NCBI RefSeq assembly: GCF_014200015.1 | Contig: NZ_JACHOT010000004.1 | Span: 62,001-126,000 of the forward strand | Length of the DNA: 64,000 bases | Origin: Aminobacter niigataensis | GTDB taxonomy: Bacteria > Pseudomonadota > Alphaproteobacteria > Rhizobiales > Rhizobiaceae | Reading direction: 5' to 3' | Shown: piece by piece, positions 8,778 to 16,314 of the stretch | Position numbering within the stretch: the first letter of the stretch is position 1 | How the letters are laid out: each line of letters begins with the position of its first letter | Made by a program: the position numbers and the translations under genes | Notes under the pieces: model-generated | Database searches by the model: none | Seen by the model: the letters and a program-made list of their open reading frames with translations, nothing else | Told to the model about the DNA's origin: nothing

Positions 8778-10127
8778 ATGGAGCGTATACCGCATTCGCT
8801 GACCGTTGAGGCACGGAGCGCACGACAAGACAGGGTGCTCGCCTCCTTTCGCAACTGGACCTTCACCGGCACCGTGGATGAGTTCAGCGCGTTTGGACAT
8901 CACCTATCGCGAGCATACGAAGAGGCCGGGAGCAGTCGGTGCCTGTTCAACAAGCGCAGTGGCATGTTGCCGTATGCGCCAAGGTGGCGCGTATTGGGAG
9001 GCAAGCAGGAGCGGGATCGTATCCGGCCGGGAACGCCCCTCTTCAGCGGCTCCCTTCGAGGCTATCTCGTATCGCGCGATCCTTCAGGACACTGCCGCTG
9101 GAAACTTGAGGCCGACCTCGCATTGAACCCAACGCGGTGGGTGATGTTTGAACCGAACAGCCTTTCACGATTGCCGAAATCGGGATGGTTCAACGTTCCG
9201 ATCAACATGTTTGCGGCGGCCTCAGCCGGTCCACACGAGCCTTCGCTGACAGGTGGCGGAAACGTGATTGCTGGTTCGCAGAGGCGGCAGGCTATGGCCC
9301 ACCCTGCAAACTGGCGCATCCAATTGGAACGCTACGTCTATGGCACGCTCAACTATCTCAGTCACCGCTTACACGTGGCCGCAGAGCACGTCGGAGCAAC
9401 CTTGCGACGTGAGCGCGATGATCTGACCATCAAGACCGTCGAGACATACTGGGAGATCGGTGCAACAGATGCACTGCAGTTTGTCCGGAGGCTCGAGCTG
9501 CCGCTTCGCGCGCAGGCTTCCAAGTCACATGTCCGGTGGTGGCCGACCGATCCTCGCAGCCCTACTGTAGATCGCACAACGGCGATTGGAACCGACGAAA
9601 ACTCGCCTGTCGTGCGCATTCAGTTGGCGAAGGGGACATCGCTTCGAGTTTACGCGAAACTGGGCGACCGGGTGCGGCTAGAGGTCATTCACAATGCCCG
9701 TGATGCGGAATGCTTCGAACGAACCAAGGGCGATGACGTTGCCGCGCTTTTCGGCTGGTTCGATCTTGCCGCAATCGATGCAAGCGCACGCGTGAACCGT
9801 GTCTTTCGATCCCTTGAGGAATACCTGCGGCCATCCCGATACGACCACCCTCCCCATCAAGTGGCAATCGACATTCTACGGGCTCTTCGGAACACCACAT
9901 CCGGGGAGGACGCACTGCATATTCTCGTTCGAGATGGCCGTCTCGTGAGATCACCGCAAAGCTCATTCGGAGCAGTCATTGATCGGCTAGTAAACCAAGG
10001 CATCCTTCAGCATGTCGAGCAGACCGGAAGCGATCACCTCTACATCCCCACCGCCCGCTACCGGTACGGGCTCGAACATCTTCGAAATGGCGCAGCGCTG
10101 AGTTCCACGAACGTAGAGGTGGGGTGA
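8778..10127 (+). CDS. uncharacterised 449-aa protein with C-terminal winged helix; possible Rep-like
   Basis: I do not recognise this protein firmly. It starts at an ATG with GAGGGG 8 bases upstream. The central segment SLRVYAKLGDRVRLEVIHN resembles the conserved [K/R]-V-Y-x-K...R-x-E-V strand of phage and plasmid rolling-circle replication proteins (phage CRI/gpII type). The last 90 residues (VAIDILRALRNTTSGEDALHI onward) look like a winged helix-turn-helix. It is the first gene inside the left end of the element, and the bases right after its stop fold into a long nested hairpin, an arrangement that fits a replication initiator and its origin. No HUH or catalytic Tyr motif was confirmed, so a DNA-binding regulator remains possible. 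Confidence 0.45.
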   Translation: MERIPHSLTVEARSARQDRVLASFRNWTFTGTVDEFSAFGHHLSRAYEEAGSSRCLFNKRSGMLPYAPRWRVLGGKQERDRIRPGTPLFSGSLRGYLVSRDPSGHCRWKLEADLALNPTRWVMFEPNSLSRLPKSGWFNVPINMFAAASAGPHEPSLTGGGNVIAGSQRRQAMAHPANWRIQLERYVYGTLNYLSHRLHVAAEHVGATLRRERDDLTIKTVETYWEIGATDALQFVRRLELPLRAQASKSHVRWWPTDPRSPTVDRTTAIGTDENSPVVRIQLAKGTSLRVYAKLGDRVRLEVIHNARDAECFERTKGDDVAALFGWFDLAAIDASARVNRVFRSLEEYLRPSRYDHPPHQVAIDILRALRNTTSGEDALHILVRDGRLVRSPQSSFGAVIDRLVNQGILQHVEQTGSDHLYIPTARYRYGLEHLRNGAALSSTNVEVG

Positions 10128-10130
10128 GGT

Positions 10131-10292
10131 CTTGCTTTCGGAGCCGCCGTCGCGCGGCAGGTTGAGCCGCTGTGACGAGCTTCTCACCGTCAGGCCGGAG
10201 CGGAGCGGAGGACGGCGTTAGCCGTTGAGAAGGGAGACAGAGCGGCTACACCGGACGAGTGACGGCGGCTCCGAAAGCAAGGGCTTGCTTTT
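10131..10292 (+). other. long nested hairpin (candidate origin, structured RNA or MITE-like unit)
   Basis: Begins 4 bases after the preceding stop codon. Outer arms 10131-10151 and 10261-10281 are perfect 21-bp inverted repeats. Inside them are three further paired segments in nested order: AGCCGCT 10165-10171 with AGCGGCT 10241-10247; CTTCTCA 10180-10186 with TGAGAAG 10226-10232; CCGTC 10187-10191 with GACGG 10211-10215. A competing small hairpin ACGGC-GTTA-GCCGT sits at 10212-10225. The right outer arm can alternatively pair with CTTGCTTT at 10284-10291 to form a terminator-like stem followed by T. It could be a single- or double-strand origin, a regulatory RNA or a small TIR element; the sequence alone does not decide. 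Confidence 0.6.
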
Positions 10293-10333
10293 GGTGAGCT
10301 AGAGGTCAAAGTCTGACGCTTGGTACCGGAGTT

Positions 10334-11080
10334 TCAGGGTAGGGAGCGACCGTCGCCGACAAGCAACGCGCTCGTCTGATTTTCATGTCCGCCGACTGGG
10401 GAAGCGCCTGCTGCATCCCGCTGCTGCTGAGCAGCTTTCGGCTTGTCCACGAGTTTCTCAATCAACTGCCTGAGCTCGGAAGGCGTTGTATGACCGGCGA
10501 CAACCTCGTGATAGCTGATGCCTGCGCGCCGTAGCGCCTCCTTCTTAACCGCATCGCGCGCTGCAGCGGTGCCCTGATGATGCGCACCGCCCTGATATTC
10601 GACTGCATGCCGAGGCTGGCAGTTCTCGTCCACGAGCAGTAAATCGACGCGTTTCGAGTTGATGCAGCGGTAGGCGTCCACGTCCTTGCAACGTAGAATT
10701 TCACCCAACGACACCTGCGCCATCACCTGCCACCCCGGATTACAGCTGATCACGAAGCGGTCGAGTTCCTTAAAGACGCGCGCTTCGCTCTTGTTGAGGA
10801 GCGGTTGAACCGTGAAGTCAGCAGCCATAACAATCCGCAATTGATCAACAGCATCAGGTTGCTTAGGCGCGACCGGATCAGGCTTCGGTGCCCACGGTAC
10901 AGTATCAATGTTGCCCCCGCTGCGCTTCTGCTCCCAGCGCCACCGGTTCTTTTCCCGCCAAGCTTGCCGTCGCATTCTTGACAGGAAACGCTCGACGGTC
11001 ATGCCAGCAAAGCCGCCGACCAGAAGAACGGCGAGCAGCAGATAAGGTTTCTCGACTAGTGCGACAATCTCGGGCGGCAT
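10334..11080 (-). CDS. membrane-anchored DUF2726-family (PD-(D/E)XK-like) protein
   Basis: A 248-residue protein with one N-terminal membrane helix (about residues 11-27, YLLLAVLLVGGFAGM), a charged linker, then a DUF2726 domain from about residue 93 (LLNKSEARVFKELDRFV). The core has a restriction-endonuclease-like arrangement: Asp in RVDLLLVD, then AVEYQGGAHH, then a basic helix KKEALRRAGI. DUF2726 is widespread on mobile elements with no fixed biochemical role. It lies alone between the hairpin region and a 301-base gap. Its start at 11080 is the first ATG before the membrane helix. Confidence 0.7.
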   Translation of the reverse strand: MPPEIVALVEKPYLLLAVLLVGGFAGMTVERFLSRMRRQAWREKNRWRWEQKRSGGNIDTVPWAPKPDPVAPKQPDAVDQLRIVMAADFTVQPLLNKSEARVFKELDRFVISCNPGWQVMAQVSLGEILRCKDVDAYRCINSKRVDLLLVDENCQPRHAVEYQGGAHHQGTAAARDAVKKEALRRAGISYHEVVAGHTTPSELRQLIEKLVDKPKAAQQQRDAAGASPVGGHENQTSALLVGDGRSLP

Positions 11081-11381
11081 GCAGGCAATCTACCTTTGCC
11101 GTGTAGAGGAACCATTAACGGGAGGGTTCCACTTTGCAAATGACAAGTCAAAAAGGGAACGCGTCGGTCCGAAACGCAGACGATCCTTTGTTGAACGCCA
11201 CGACTGGGCGAGGACTTCCAGTCCCCGACCAAAGCCATTTCAGGTCGATGAAACAGTGTCAGGAATTTCCGCTTTGGGTCGGAACAGGTATTTCGCACCG
11301 GTACCAAGCGTTAGATTTTCACCACTAGAGCGACGATCTGTCATTTTCTTCCCTATGAGGTCTCCTGCAACGTGTTGCAAC
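11081..11381. other. 301-base non-coding gap
   Basis: Lies between the DUF2726 gene and the lipoprotein gene, both on the minus strand. I see no tRNA, no strong hairpin and no convincing short gene. It presumably carries the promoter of the DUF2726 gene. Confidence 0.5.
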
Positions 11382-11753
11382 TCATATGCGCTGCTTAATC
11401 ACCTTGATTATGCTGCCTAATTGTGGCCGACGCACCTCCCTGAAGCCTTCTCCGGGCCCGAGAATAATTACGTTGGGCGCTTCGAAGCCTATACACGTGT
11501 CATAGGGCTTCACGTCGTTGTTTAGGGTCAGGAGCCCGCAGTATAATTTCCTGCCGTCCTTCGCATAGCGGTCGGCGATGAAGCGCCGCCCCGCAGCGAA
11601 TGTGTAGACATTGAAGGCGTGATCCTGAATTTGGGTCACACGCGTGAACTCAATCGCGTCGTATCCTTCAGAAGTCTGGGGGATTGGCGACACTGTCGGC
11701 GCACAAGCTGTCAAAAACCCTGCGAGGACAGATACAAGTAATCCCACTCTCAT
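11382..11753 (-). CDS. small predicted lipoprotein, unknown function
   Basis: A 123-residue protein with a lipoprotein signal: hydrophobic MRVGLLVSVLAGF then the lipobox LTAC, giving Cys17 as the likely lipidated residue. The mature part (about 107 residues) has no family I recognise; it contains a second cysteine pair (YCGLL, DTCIGF). The start overlaps the stop of the upstream gene by 4 bases, so it is the last gene of a four-gene overlapping cassette. Confidence 0.65.
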   Translation of the reverse strand: MRVGLLVSVLAGFLTACAPTVSPIPQTSEGYDAIEFTRVTQIQDHAFNVYTFAAGRRFIADRYAKDGRKLYCGLLTLNNDVKPYDTCIGFEAPNVIILGPGEGFREVRRPQLGSIIKVIKQRI

Positions 11754-12280
11754 CGCTTCCGCTCCGGTATCTCGATTTTCACGTGGCGCATGAAATCTGG
11801 GACAGGAACGCTTGCGACGTGTTGAACGGTTTCGGGCCGCTCGAACGCCGGGGGCTTGCGCGGCGGCCCGGACAGTTGCCGCGTCGGAGGAATGTCTTGT
11901 ACCGGCTGCTCTGGTCGGCCCTTGAAACCGAGGCGTATGATTTCGGCGTAGCTCTTAGCATCGCACTGGATCAGCGCCCGCTTGCCGTTGACCAGTTCCA
12001 AAGCCACCACCTTCAGATGGCGGTTTCCGCCGCCAAGGACGCCCGCCAGAAGGCCAAGGGGACCAAGCGCGATCCCACCTAGCGCGCCCCAGCCAACTTT
12101 GCCCATGATCGAAGTCTGATTGTGTTCGGTGACTATCTCGATGCTGGTAATTTCCTTTGCCGTGTATTCCACGCCGAACGGCCATCCGATTGCGAGGCGA
12201 TCAGGACGACCGAATATCGCTGGATTGAATGCGCACCGCGTTCCAGCGTCCCAGTCGCCGGCCAGTATTTTGATGCTCAT
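11750..12280 (-). CDS. unknown protein with glycine-zipper segment
   Basis: 176 residues from the ATG at 12280, supported by a GGGGAAAG ribosome site. Residues about 60-85 (GKVGWGALGGIALGPLGLLAGVLGGG) form a glycine-rich hydrophobic stretch like the glycine-zipper segments of membrane-inserting proteins; it is flanked by two beta-rich halves and a proline-rich C-terminus. The open frame extends upstream, but that part overlaps another gene heavily. The first 80 bases overlap the end of the HNH-like gene in a different frame. Function unknown. Confidence 0.55.
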   Translation of the reverse strand: MSIKILAGDWDAGTRCAFNPAIFGRPDRLAIGWPFGVEYTAKEITSIEIVTEHNQTSIMGKVGWGALGGIALGPLGLLAGVLGGGNRHLKVVALELVNGKRALIQCDAKSYAEIIRLGFKGRPEQPVQDIPPTRQLSGPPRKPPAFERPETVQHVASVPVPDFMRHVKIEIPERKR

Positions 12281-12737
12281 GCGGGCTTTCCCCTTCGATG
12301 CGGTAAACCTGATGCAGCGGGACTTGGATGCCGGACGGCAATGGAACCCGATCAAAAATATCGGCAATCTGGTCGCCGTGCTGGGCGTGTAGCTGGCCGG
12401 CAAGGTCAACCGGCACCATAGACAGCCGCGCGAACCATTCCTCGCCTGTGACGGCGTATTGATCGACAATGCGCCTCCATCGGTCGGGGCTTTTGAAACG
12501 TTGGTGCAGCGTAAGGTGAATGGATTGGTTCAGTGCGTAGGGATGCCAGTCGTAGTAGTCCTCGCTGTGATACTGGACCCGGTCCGTGCGACCGGAGATG
12601 CAGCAGACTGCTGCTTTCGGCATCTGACCTATGTCAATCAGGAACGAAACCAGTTGCCAGCCTCGCACGCGCTCAACGTGCGCAAAGCCGTTGTAGACTG
12701 GCAGAACACCCCACGACCATTTCCGAAGACGTGTCAT
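12201..12737 (-). CDS. HNH-like small protein (degenerate zinc knuckle)
   Basis: A 178-residue protein. The stretch CCISGRTDRVQYHSEDYYDWHPYALNQ..IHLTLHQRF (written in parts; about residues 45-81) follows the spacing of a phage-type HNH family with conserved HxEDY and HxxxHxRF motifs, but the second CxxC zinc knuckle seems replaced by NxxI. This is a pattern judgement only. The start overlaps the stop of the PD-(D/E)XK-like gene by 4 bases, and the end runs 80 bases into the next gene. Possibly a nuclease, or an inactive derivative. Confidence 0.45.
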   Translation of the reverse strand: MTRLRKWSWGVLPVYNGFAHVERVRGWQLVSFLIDIGQMPKAAVCCISGRTDRVQYHSEDYYDWHPYALNQSIHLTLHQRFKSPDRWRRIVDQYAVTGEEWFARLSMVPVDLAGQLHAQHGDQIADIFDRVPLPSGIQVPLHQVYRIEGESPHEHQNTGRRLGRWNAVRIQSSDIRSS

Positions 12738-13822
12738 TCGGCTTCGGCTCCGACGACGATTGCGGGAGGCGGTGCAACGGTTGCAAGATCAGCAAGCACG
12801 CTTGCGACCTGATCGGCTGCTTCACGAACGATTTCCGGCCGCTCCAGACCCGGCGAGAGGAAGATCGGCAAGATGATACGCCGATCCTTCTCGATGATTG
12901 CCGGCGTGTGGCCGGAAAGCGCCACGCCGCGCCGAAGTGCGTCCAGCACGTGGGGAGGCGAAAAGTTGTCGAACCGCATCCAGAGTGGCGAGAGCTTATG
13001 CGTAGCCCATGCAACGCAATCGAATGTGAGGAAGAAGACGATGTCTCGGGAACGGAGATAGCGCCCATAGTAGCCGAGGCCCCCAGCGGCGGTCAGGCGC
13101 TTTGTATCGCAGAGACCGTCACCAATCAGGGCATCCCCCACATCATAGGCAATCTGACCTAGCTGCATGTAGCGCTGCGGAATATCAGCGGCTGTCAGTT
13201 CCTCGCTGCGGAAGGGGATGAACGCTTCCGTGTCCATGCGCTCGCACAGACCAACTAGCTGGCGAACATCATCAAGCCGCTCGGTCTCTCTCGCCGTCTC
13301 CATCTCGCGTAAGATGGCGGCAAGCACCGCTCGCCAACTCGTCAGAACAAACGAATGGCCGGGCCCAAAAGGCGCGTGCCAAAGCTCCGCCTGTGTCTCG
13401 CGACGCGGGCCGACATCATAGCCACCACCCCTTAGACGCTTGCTGAGTTCGGACCACAAAGCGGTCATGCGCGCGGACGGCACAACGAAGATCAGCGCGC
13501 CCGGCTCATCTCGCGACAGCCGCGCCGAATAAGTCAGCGGCTGATTGGATGTTAAGCCTGCCCAGAATTTACACTCGACAACGCAGTGCCGTTTGAGGTC
13601 AGGACCGTAGCCCTCAATATCCGGCCTTGCGAGGTCATCAGCGGCCGCCTGCGTGGCGAAGGCGAGTTCGGCGGGCATTGCCACCCCTCCGGTCCCGGCA
13701 AGCGCCCTGAAGGCAGCACGGGCGGCAGGCGAGCGCGCCAAAATGAAGCCCAACGCCTCAATGGCAATGTTTTCTGGCGACGGAGCAAAGCGGGTCGCAA
13801 GGTGAGCGAACAGAGTTTCCAA
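12734..13822 (-). CDS. PD-(D/E)XK nuclease-like protein, defence-type
   Basis: A 362-residue cytosolic protein. Residues about 69-100 hold a probable nuclease core: D in IEGYGPDLKRH, followed by the ExK element VVECKFWAGLTSNQPL and a Tyr-containing helix. The ExKFWAGLT..NQP pattern recurs in PD-(D/E)XK proteins of restriction and defence islands. The C-terminal half (from about 180) is unrecognised. First gene of an overlapping cassette with HNH-like, glycine-zipper and lipoprotein genes downstream. No methyltransferase is present, so classic restriction-modification is not supported. Confidence 0.55.
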   Translation of the reverse strand: METLFAHLATRFAPSPENIAIEALGFILARSPAARAAFRALAGTGGVAMPAELAFATQAAADDLARPDIEGYGPDLKRHCVVECKFWAGLTSNQPLTYSARLSRDEPGALIFVVPSARMTALWSELSKRLRGGGYDVGPRRETQAELWHAPFGPGHSFVLTSWRAVLAAILREMETARETERLDDVRQLVGLCERMDTEAFIPFRSEELTAADIPQRYMQLGQIAYDVGDALIGDGLCDTKRLTAAGGLGYYGRYLRSRDIVFFLTFDCVAWATHKLSPLWMRFDNFSPPHVLDALRRGVALSGHTPAIIEKDRRIILPIFLSPGLERPEIVREAADQVASVLADLATVAPPPAIVVGAEAE

Positions 13823-14546
13823 ATCCCCCCCGATGGGCCGTAGCTCGCAGTGCGTCCCTACGATTGGCCCCTTGATCTTGGCGATCGGGGAGTTCGAAAC
13901 CGTACGAGACGGCCCTATGGCCTTTAGTTCGGAGAACCTGTTGTATACGCCACAGGCTCCCCGACCATAAGGTCAAGGAGTTTGGTGTCGTATCGGCCGA
14001 CACCAACCGCTCGTAGAGGTTTCGACGCCCCAGTGCTGCACGTACAACGCCAACGCGTTTCTTGCGCACGCTGCCCAGCCTGTCAAACCTGTAAATGCAC
14101 ACGAGCGTCGACTGCTGACAGCGTTTGTTCATCGTGCCGGACGAGGACGCTGCAACAGTTGCAATTTTTGCAAAGAAAGTGATTGTGATCGCAGGGCATA
14201 CACAAATCCACGGGGGCGGGATGGGTCGGCCAAACTTTGGCTTTCTAATGATAAACGATACAAAGCCGGTGATGCTTGGCAACGGTATTTCGCAAGGCCC
14301 CATCAACCGCCATCGTCAATCTGCGCCAATTCGCTGAAATGATGGCCAAGCCGATCGCCGTGCCGCTTGCCACGACGAGCGCGAGGCCTTCGCAAAGCCG
14401 CTACGGCGGCTGGTCTACGAACGCATGATCCCGATGGAAAAAGAGGAACTGATCGAACGGAGGGCATCGCTGCCGCCACTATCGGCCACCTCAAGGCCGC
14501 GCCTAAGTACGATCAACGAGACCACATCCCTCCGAGAGGCCGCTGA
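13823..14546. other. 724-base region without an intact gene; possible gene remnant
   Basis: Lies between the divergent PD-(D/E)XK-like and GIY-YIG genes. Short open frames on both strands lack family features. At 14320-14546 (+) coding-like stretches appear in different frames (LRQFAEMMAKPIAV, then DEREAFAKPLRRLVYERM, then IPMEKEELIERR), which looks like a frame-shifted remnant of a larger gene. I cannot name the ancestor. Promoters of both flanking genes must also lie here. Confidence 0.35.
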
Positions 14547-15500
14547 ATGAACATAGAGAACGGCACGTTTGGCCGCACGATCAAACTGTTCCTCGTGGAC
14601 GGATCACCAAACGGATTAATGATTGCCACGCTTCACGGGTGGACGGGTTCGTTGGCTGTTTGCCGTCAGTCCACGTTCGACAAACTCCTGAAACGCCCCG
14701 AGTTGGACCGAACGGGTGTGTACATTCTTTATGGTCCAGACCCTGACAATCCGCTGAAGATGCGCGCGTACATTGGGGAAGCCGATAGGGTTAAAGACCG
14801 GATTGCGACCAGCGCCGGCAATCACGCCTTTTGGGAAAGCGCTGTTGCAATCACGACATCGGATGATGCGCTAACGAAGGGCGATATCCGATATCTGGAA
14901 GCACGCCTTATAGAGCTTACCTATGAAGCAGGCCGCGTGACACTGGCAAATAGCCAGCATCCAGACGCTGAGCGACGGCGTCTCCCGGAACCCGACAAGG
15001 CTAACATGGAGGCGTTTCTGGCGACCTTAAAGACGGTGTTGCCGGTTGTTGGGTTGGATTTGTTGAAACCGCAACCGAAATTGACCTTCGAGACAGGTCA
15101 AACCGTATCCCCTCCATCACCCACACAGTGGGGCTCTTCCACACCTGAACAGAAATTCGAAATCCGACACAAGTCCGGTGTCAAGGCTACGGCGATAGAG
15201 GTTGGGGGAGAGTTTGTGGTTCTCCAAGGCTCCGAGGCGCTAAAGGATACAGGGTTCGTTCAGCTAAGTTATGGGGAATTGAAAGCCGATTTGTTGGCGC
15301 AAGGCGTTCTCATCGTATCACCGTCGACTGACCGCTATGTTTTTGCATCCTCCTTTGCGTTCAAAAGTCCGTCGGCAGCAGCCGCCGTTGTTTTGGATCG
15401 TAATGCCAATGGACGTACCGAATGGAAAGTCGAAGGGCAGAAGCTAACCTACCACGAATGGCAAGCGATCAAGTCCGAGCTGCCTGAAGCGGCCGAATGA
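14547..15500 (+). CDS. GIY-YIG nuclease-like protein with DUF4357 C-terminus
   Basis: A 317-residue protein. The N-terminal half has the GIY-YIG layout: GVYILYG at about residues 57-63, then YIGEADRVKDRI at about 75-86, with the Arg in the next helix and a Glu in DIRYLEARLIELT. The C-terminal third (FEIRHKSGVKATAIEVGGEFVVLQGS, FASPSAAAAVV...GRTEWKV) matches the DUF4357 domain that often accompanies it. Such proteins are common in defence islands and on mobile elements; a specific role is not established. Stands alone on the plus strand. Confidence 0.75.
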   Translation: MNIENGTFGRTIKLFLVDGSPNGLMIATLHGWTGSLAVCRQSTFDKLLKRPELDRTGVYILYGPDPDNPLKMRAYIGEADRVKDRIATSAGNHAFWESAVAITTSDDALTKGDIRYLEARLIELTYEAGRVTLANSQHPDAERRRLPEPDKANMEAFLATLKTVLPVVGLDLLKPQPKLTFETGQTVSPPSPTQWGSSTPEQKFEIRHKSGVKATAIEVGGEFVVLQGSEALKDTGFVQLSYGELKADLLAQGVLIVSPSTDRYVFASSFAFKSPSAAAAVVLDRNANGRTEWKVEGQKLTYHEWQAIKSELPEAAE

Positions 15501-15532
15501 CTGCGGTGCCACCTAGCACTGCGTGGCGTACG

Positions 15533-16099
15533 TTATTGGGCGCAAGAAGTCAGTAGCCGATAGACCGAGGCTCTACCTATCCCTAGCTGCCGAGCGATTT
15601 CGCTCGGCCCCACGCCAGCCGCCTTAAGGTCTAGCACAGATTGCTGTTTAGCACGGGCCGTGGCCTTCCGTCCCTTGTACTTGCCGGCCGCCTTTGCCAA
15701 CGCAATCCCCTCGCGTTGACGCTGAAGCATCACTTCGCGTTCGAACTGCGCCATGGCGGCAAAGACGGTGAGAAGCATCCGGCCAGAAGGTGAGCGAGTA
15801 TCAACCTCGCCGCCACCAAAATCCAGAATACGAAGCCCCACGCCCTTCCGATCCAGCTCTTCGACAATGGCAAGCAGATGCGAGGTGGAACGAGCAAGCC
15901 GGTCAAGCCGGGTGCAGACCAGAACATCGCCCTCGCGAACAAAATCAAGCGCGGCTTTCAACTGCTCACGTTCGCCGACCGAGGAGACCTGTTCGACAAA
16001 AAGCTTGGTGCAACCTGTTGCACCACCGAGATCGCGCTTTTGCGCCTCAAGGCCTGCGGCCTGTTCTGCTGTCGATGTTCTGGCGTATCCGACGAGCAT
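15533..16099 (-). CDS. serine recombinase, resolvase/invertase family
   Basis: A 188-residue small serine recombinase from the ATG at 16099 (MLVGYARTSTAEQ); the open frame extends 12 codons further but lacks family similarity there. The catalytic Ser is in the ARTST motif, and the resolvase helix region (CTRLDRLARSTSHLLAIVEEL), the GRMLLTVFAAMAQFERE hinge and a C-terminal helix-turn-helix (GPSEIARQLGIGRASVYRLL) are present. It could resolve dimers or invert a segment of the element; no paired res/hix sites were found by eye. Confidence 0.88.
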   Translation of the reverse strand: MLVGYARTSTAEQAAGLEAQKRDLGGATGCTKLFVEQVSSVGEREQLKAALDFVREGDVLVCTRLDRLARSTSHLLAIVEELDRKGVGLRILDFGGGEVDTRSPSGRMLLTVFAAMAQFEREVMLQRQREGIALAKAAGKYKGRKATARAKQQSVLDLKAAGVGPSEIARQLGIGRASVYRLLTSCAQ

Positions 16100-16314
16100 T
16101 CCATCCCCCTGTCTCACAAACAACTCAGAGACCATGAGGCAGATGTATCAAAACGCAACCGATAACTCTATTGAGACACAACCTAAATGCATCGGCTCTG
16201 TCTCGCTGGGGCAAGGGTTATTGAGAACAATTTCGGCTCGACACAACCCTGACGCGTCGGCTACCACCACAGTATAGCATTCGTGTCCGAGCACGCGATT
16301 ATGAGGGAGAGCGA

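Noticed and set aside
10131-10292. Hairpin considered as a retron msr-msd or CRISPR unit
   Set aside because: No reverse transcriptase nearby, and no series of direct repeats with spacers.
12734-13822. Classic type II restriction enzyme
   Set aside because: No DNA methyltransferase in the island, so a restriction-modification pair is not supported.
13758-14306. 182-codon minus-strand frame upstream of the PD-(D/E)XK-like gene
   Set aside because: Overlaps the start of that gene in another frame, no recognisable motifs, no ribosome site; treated as non-coding.
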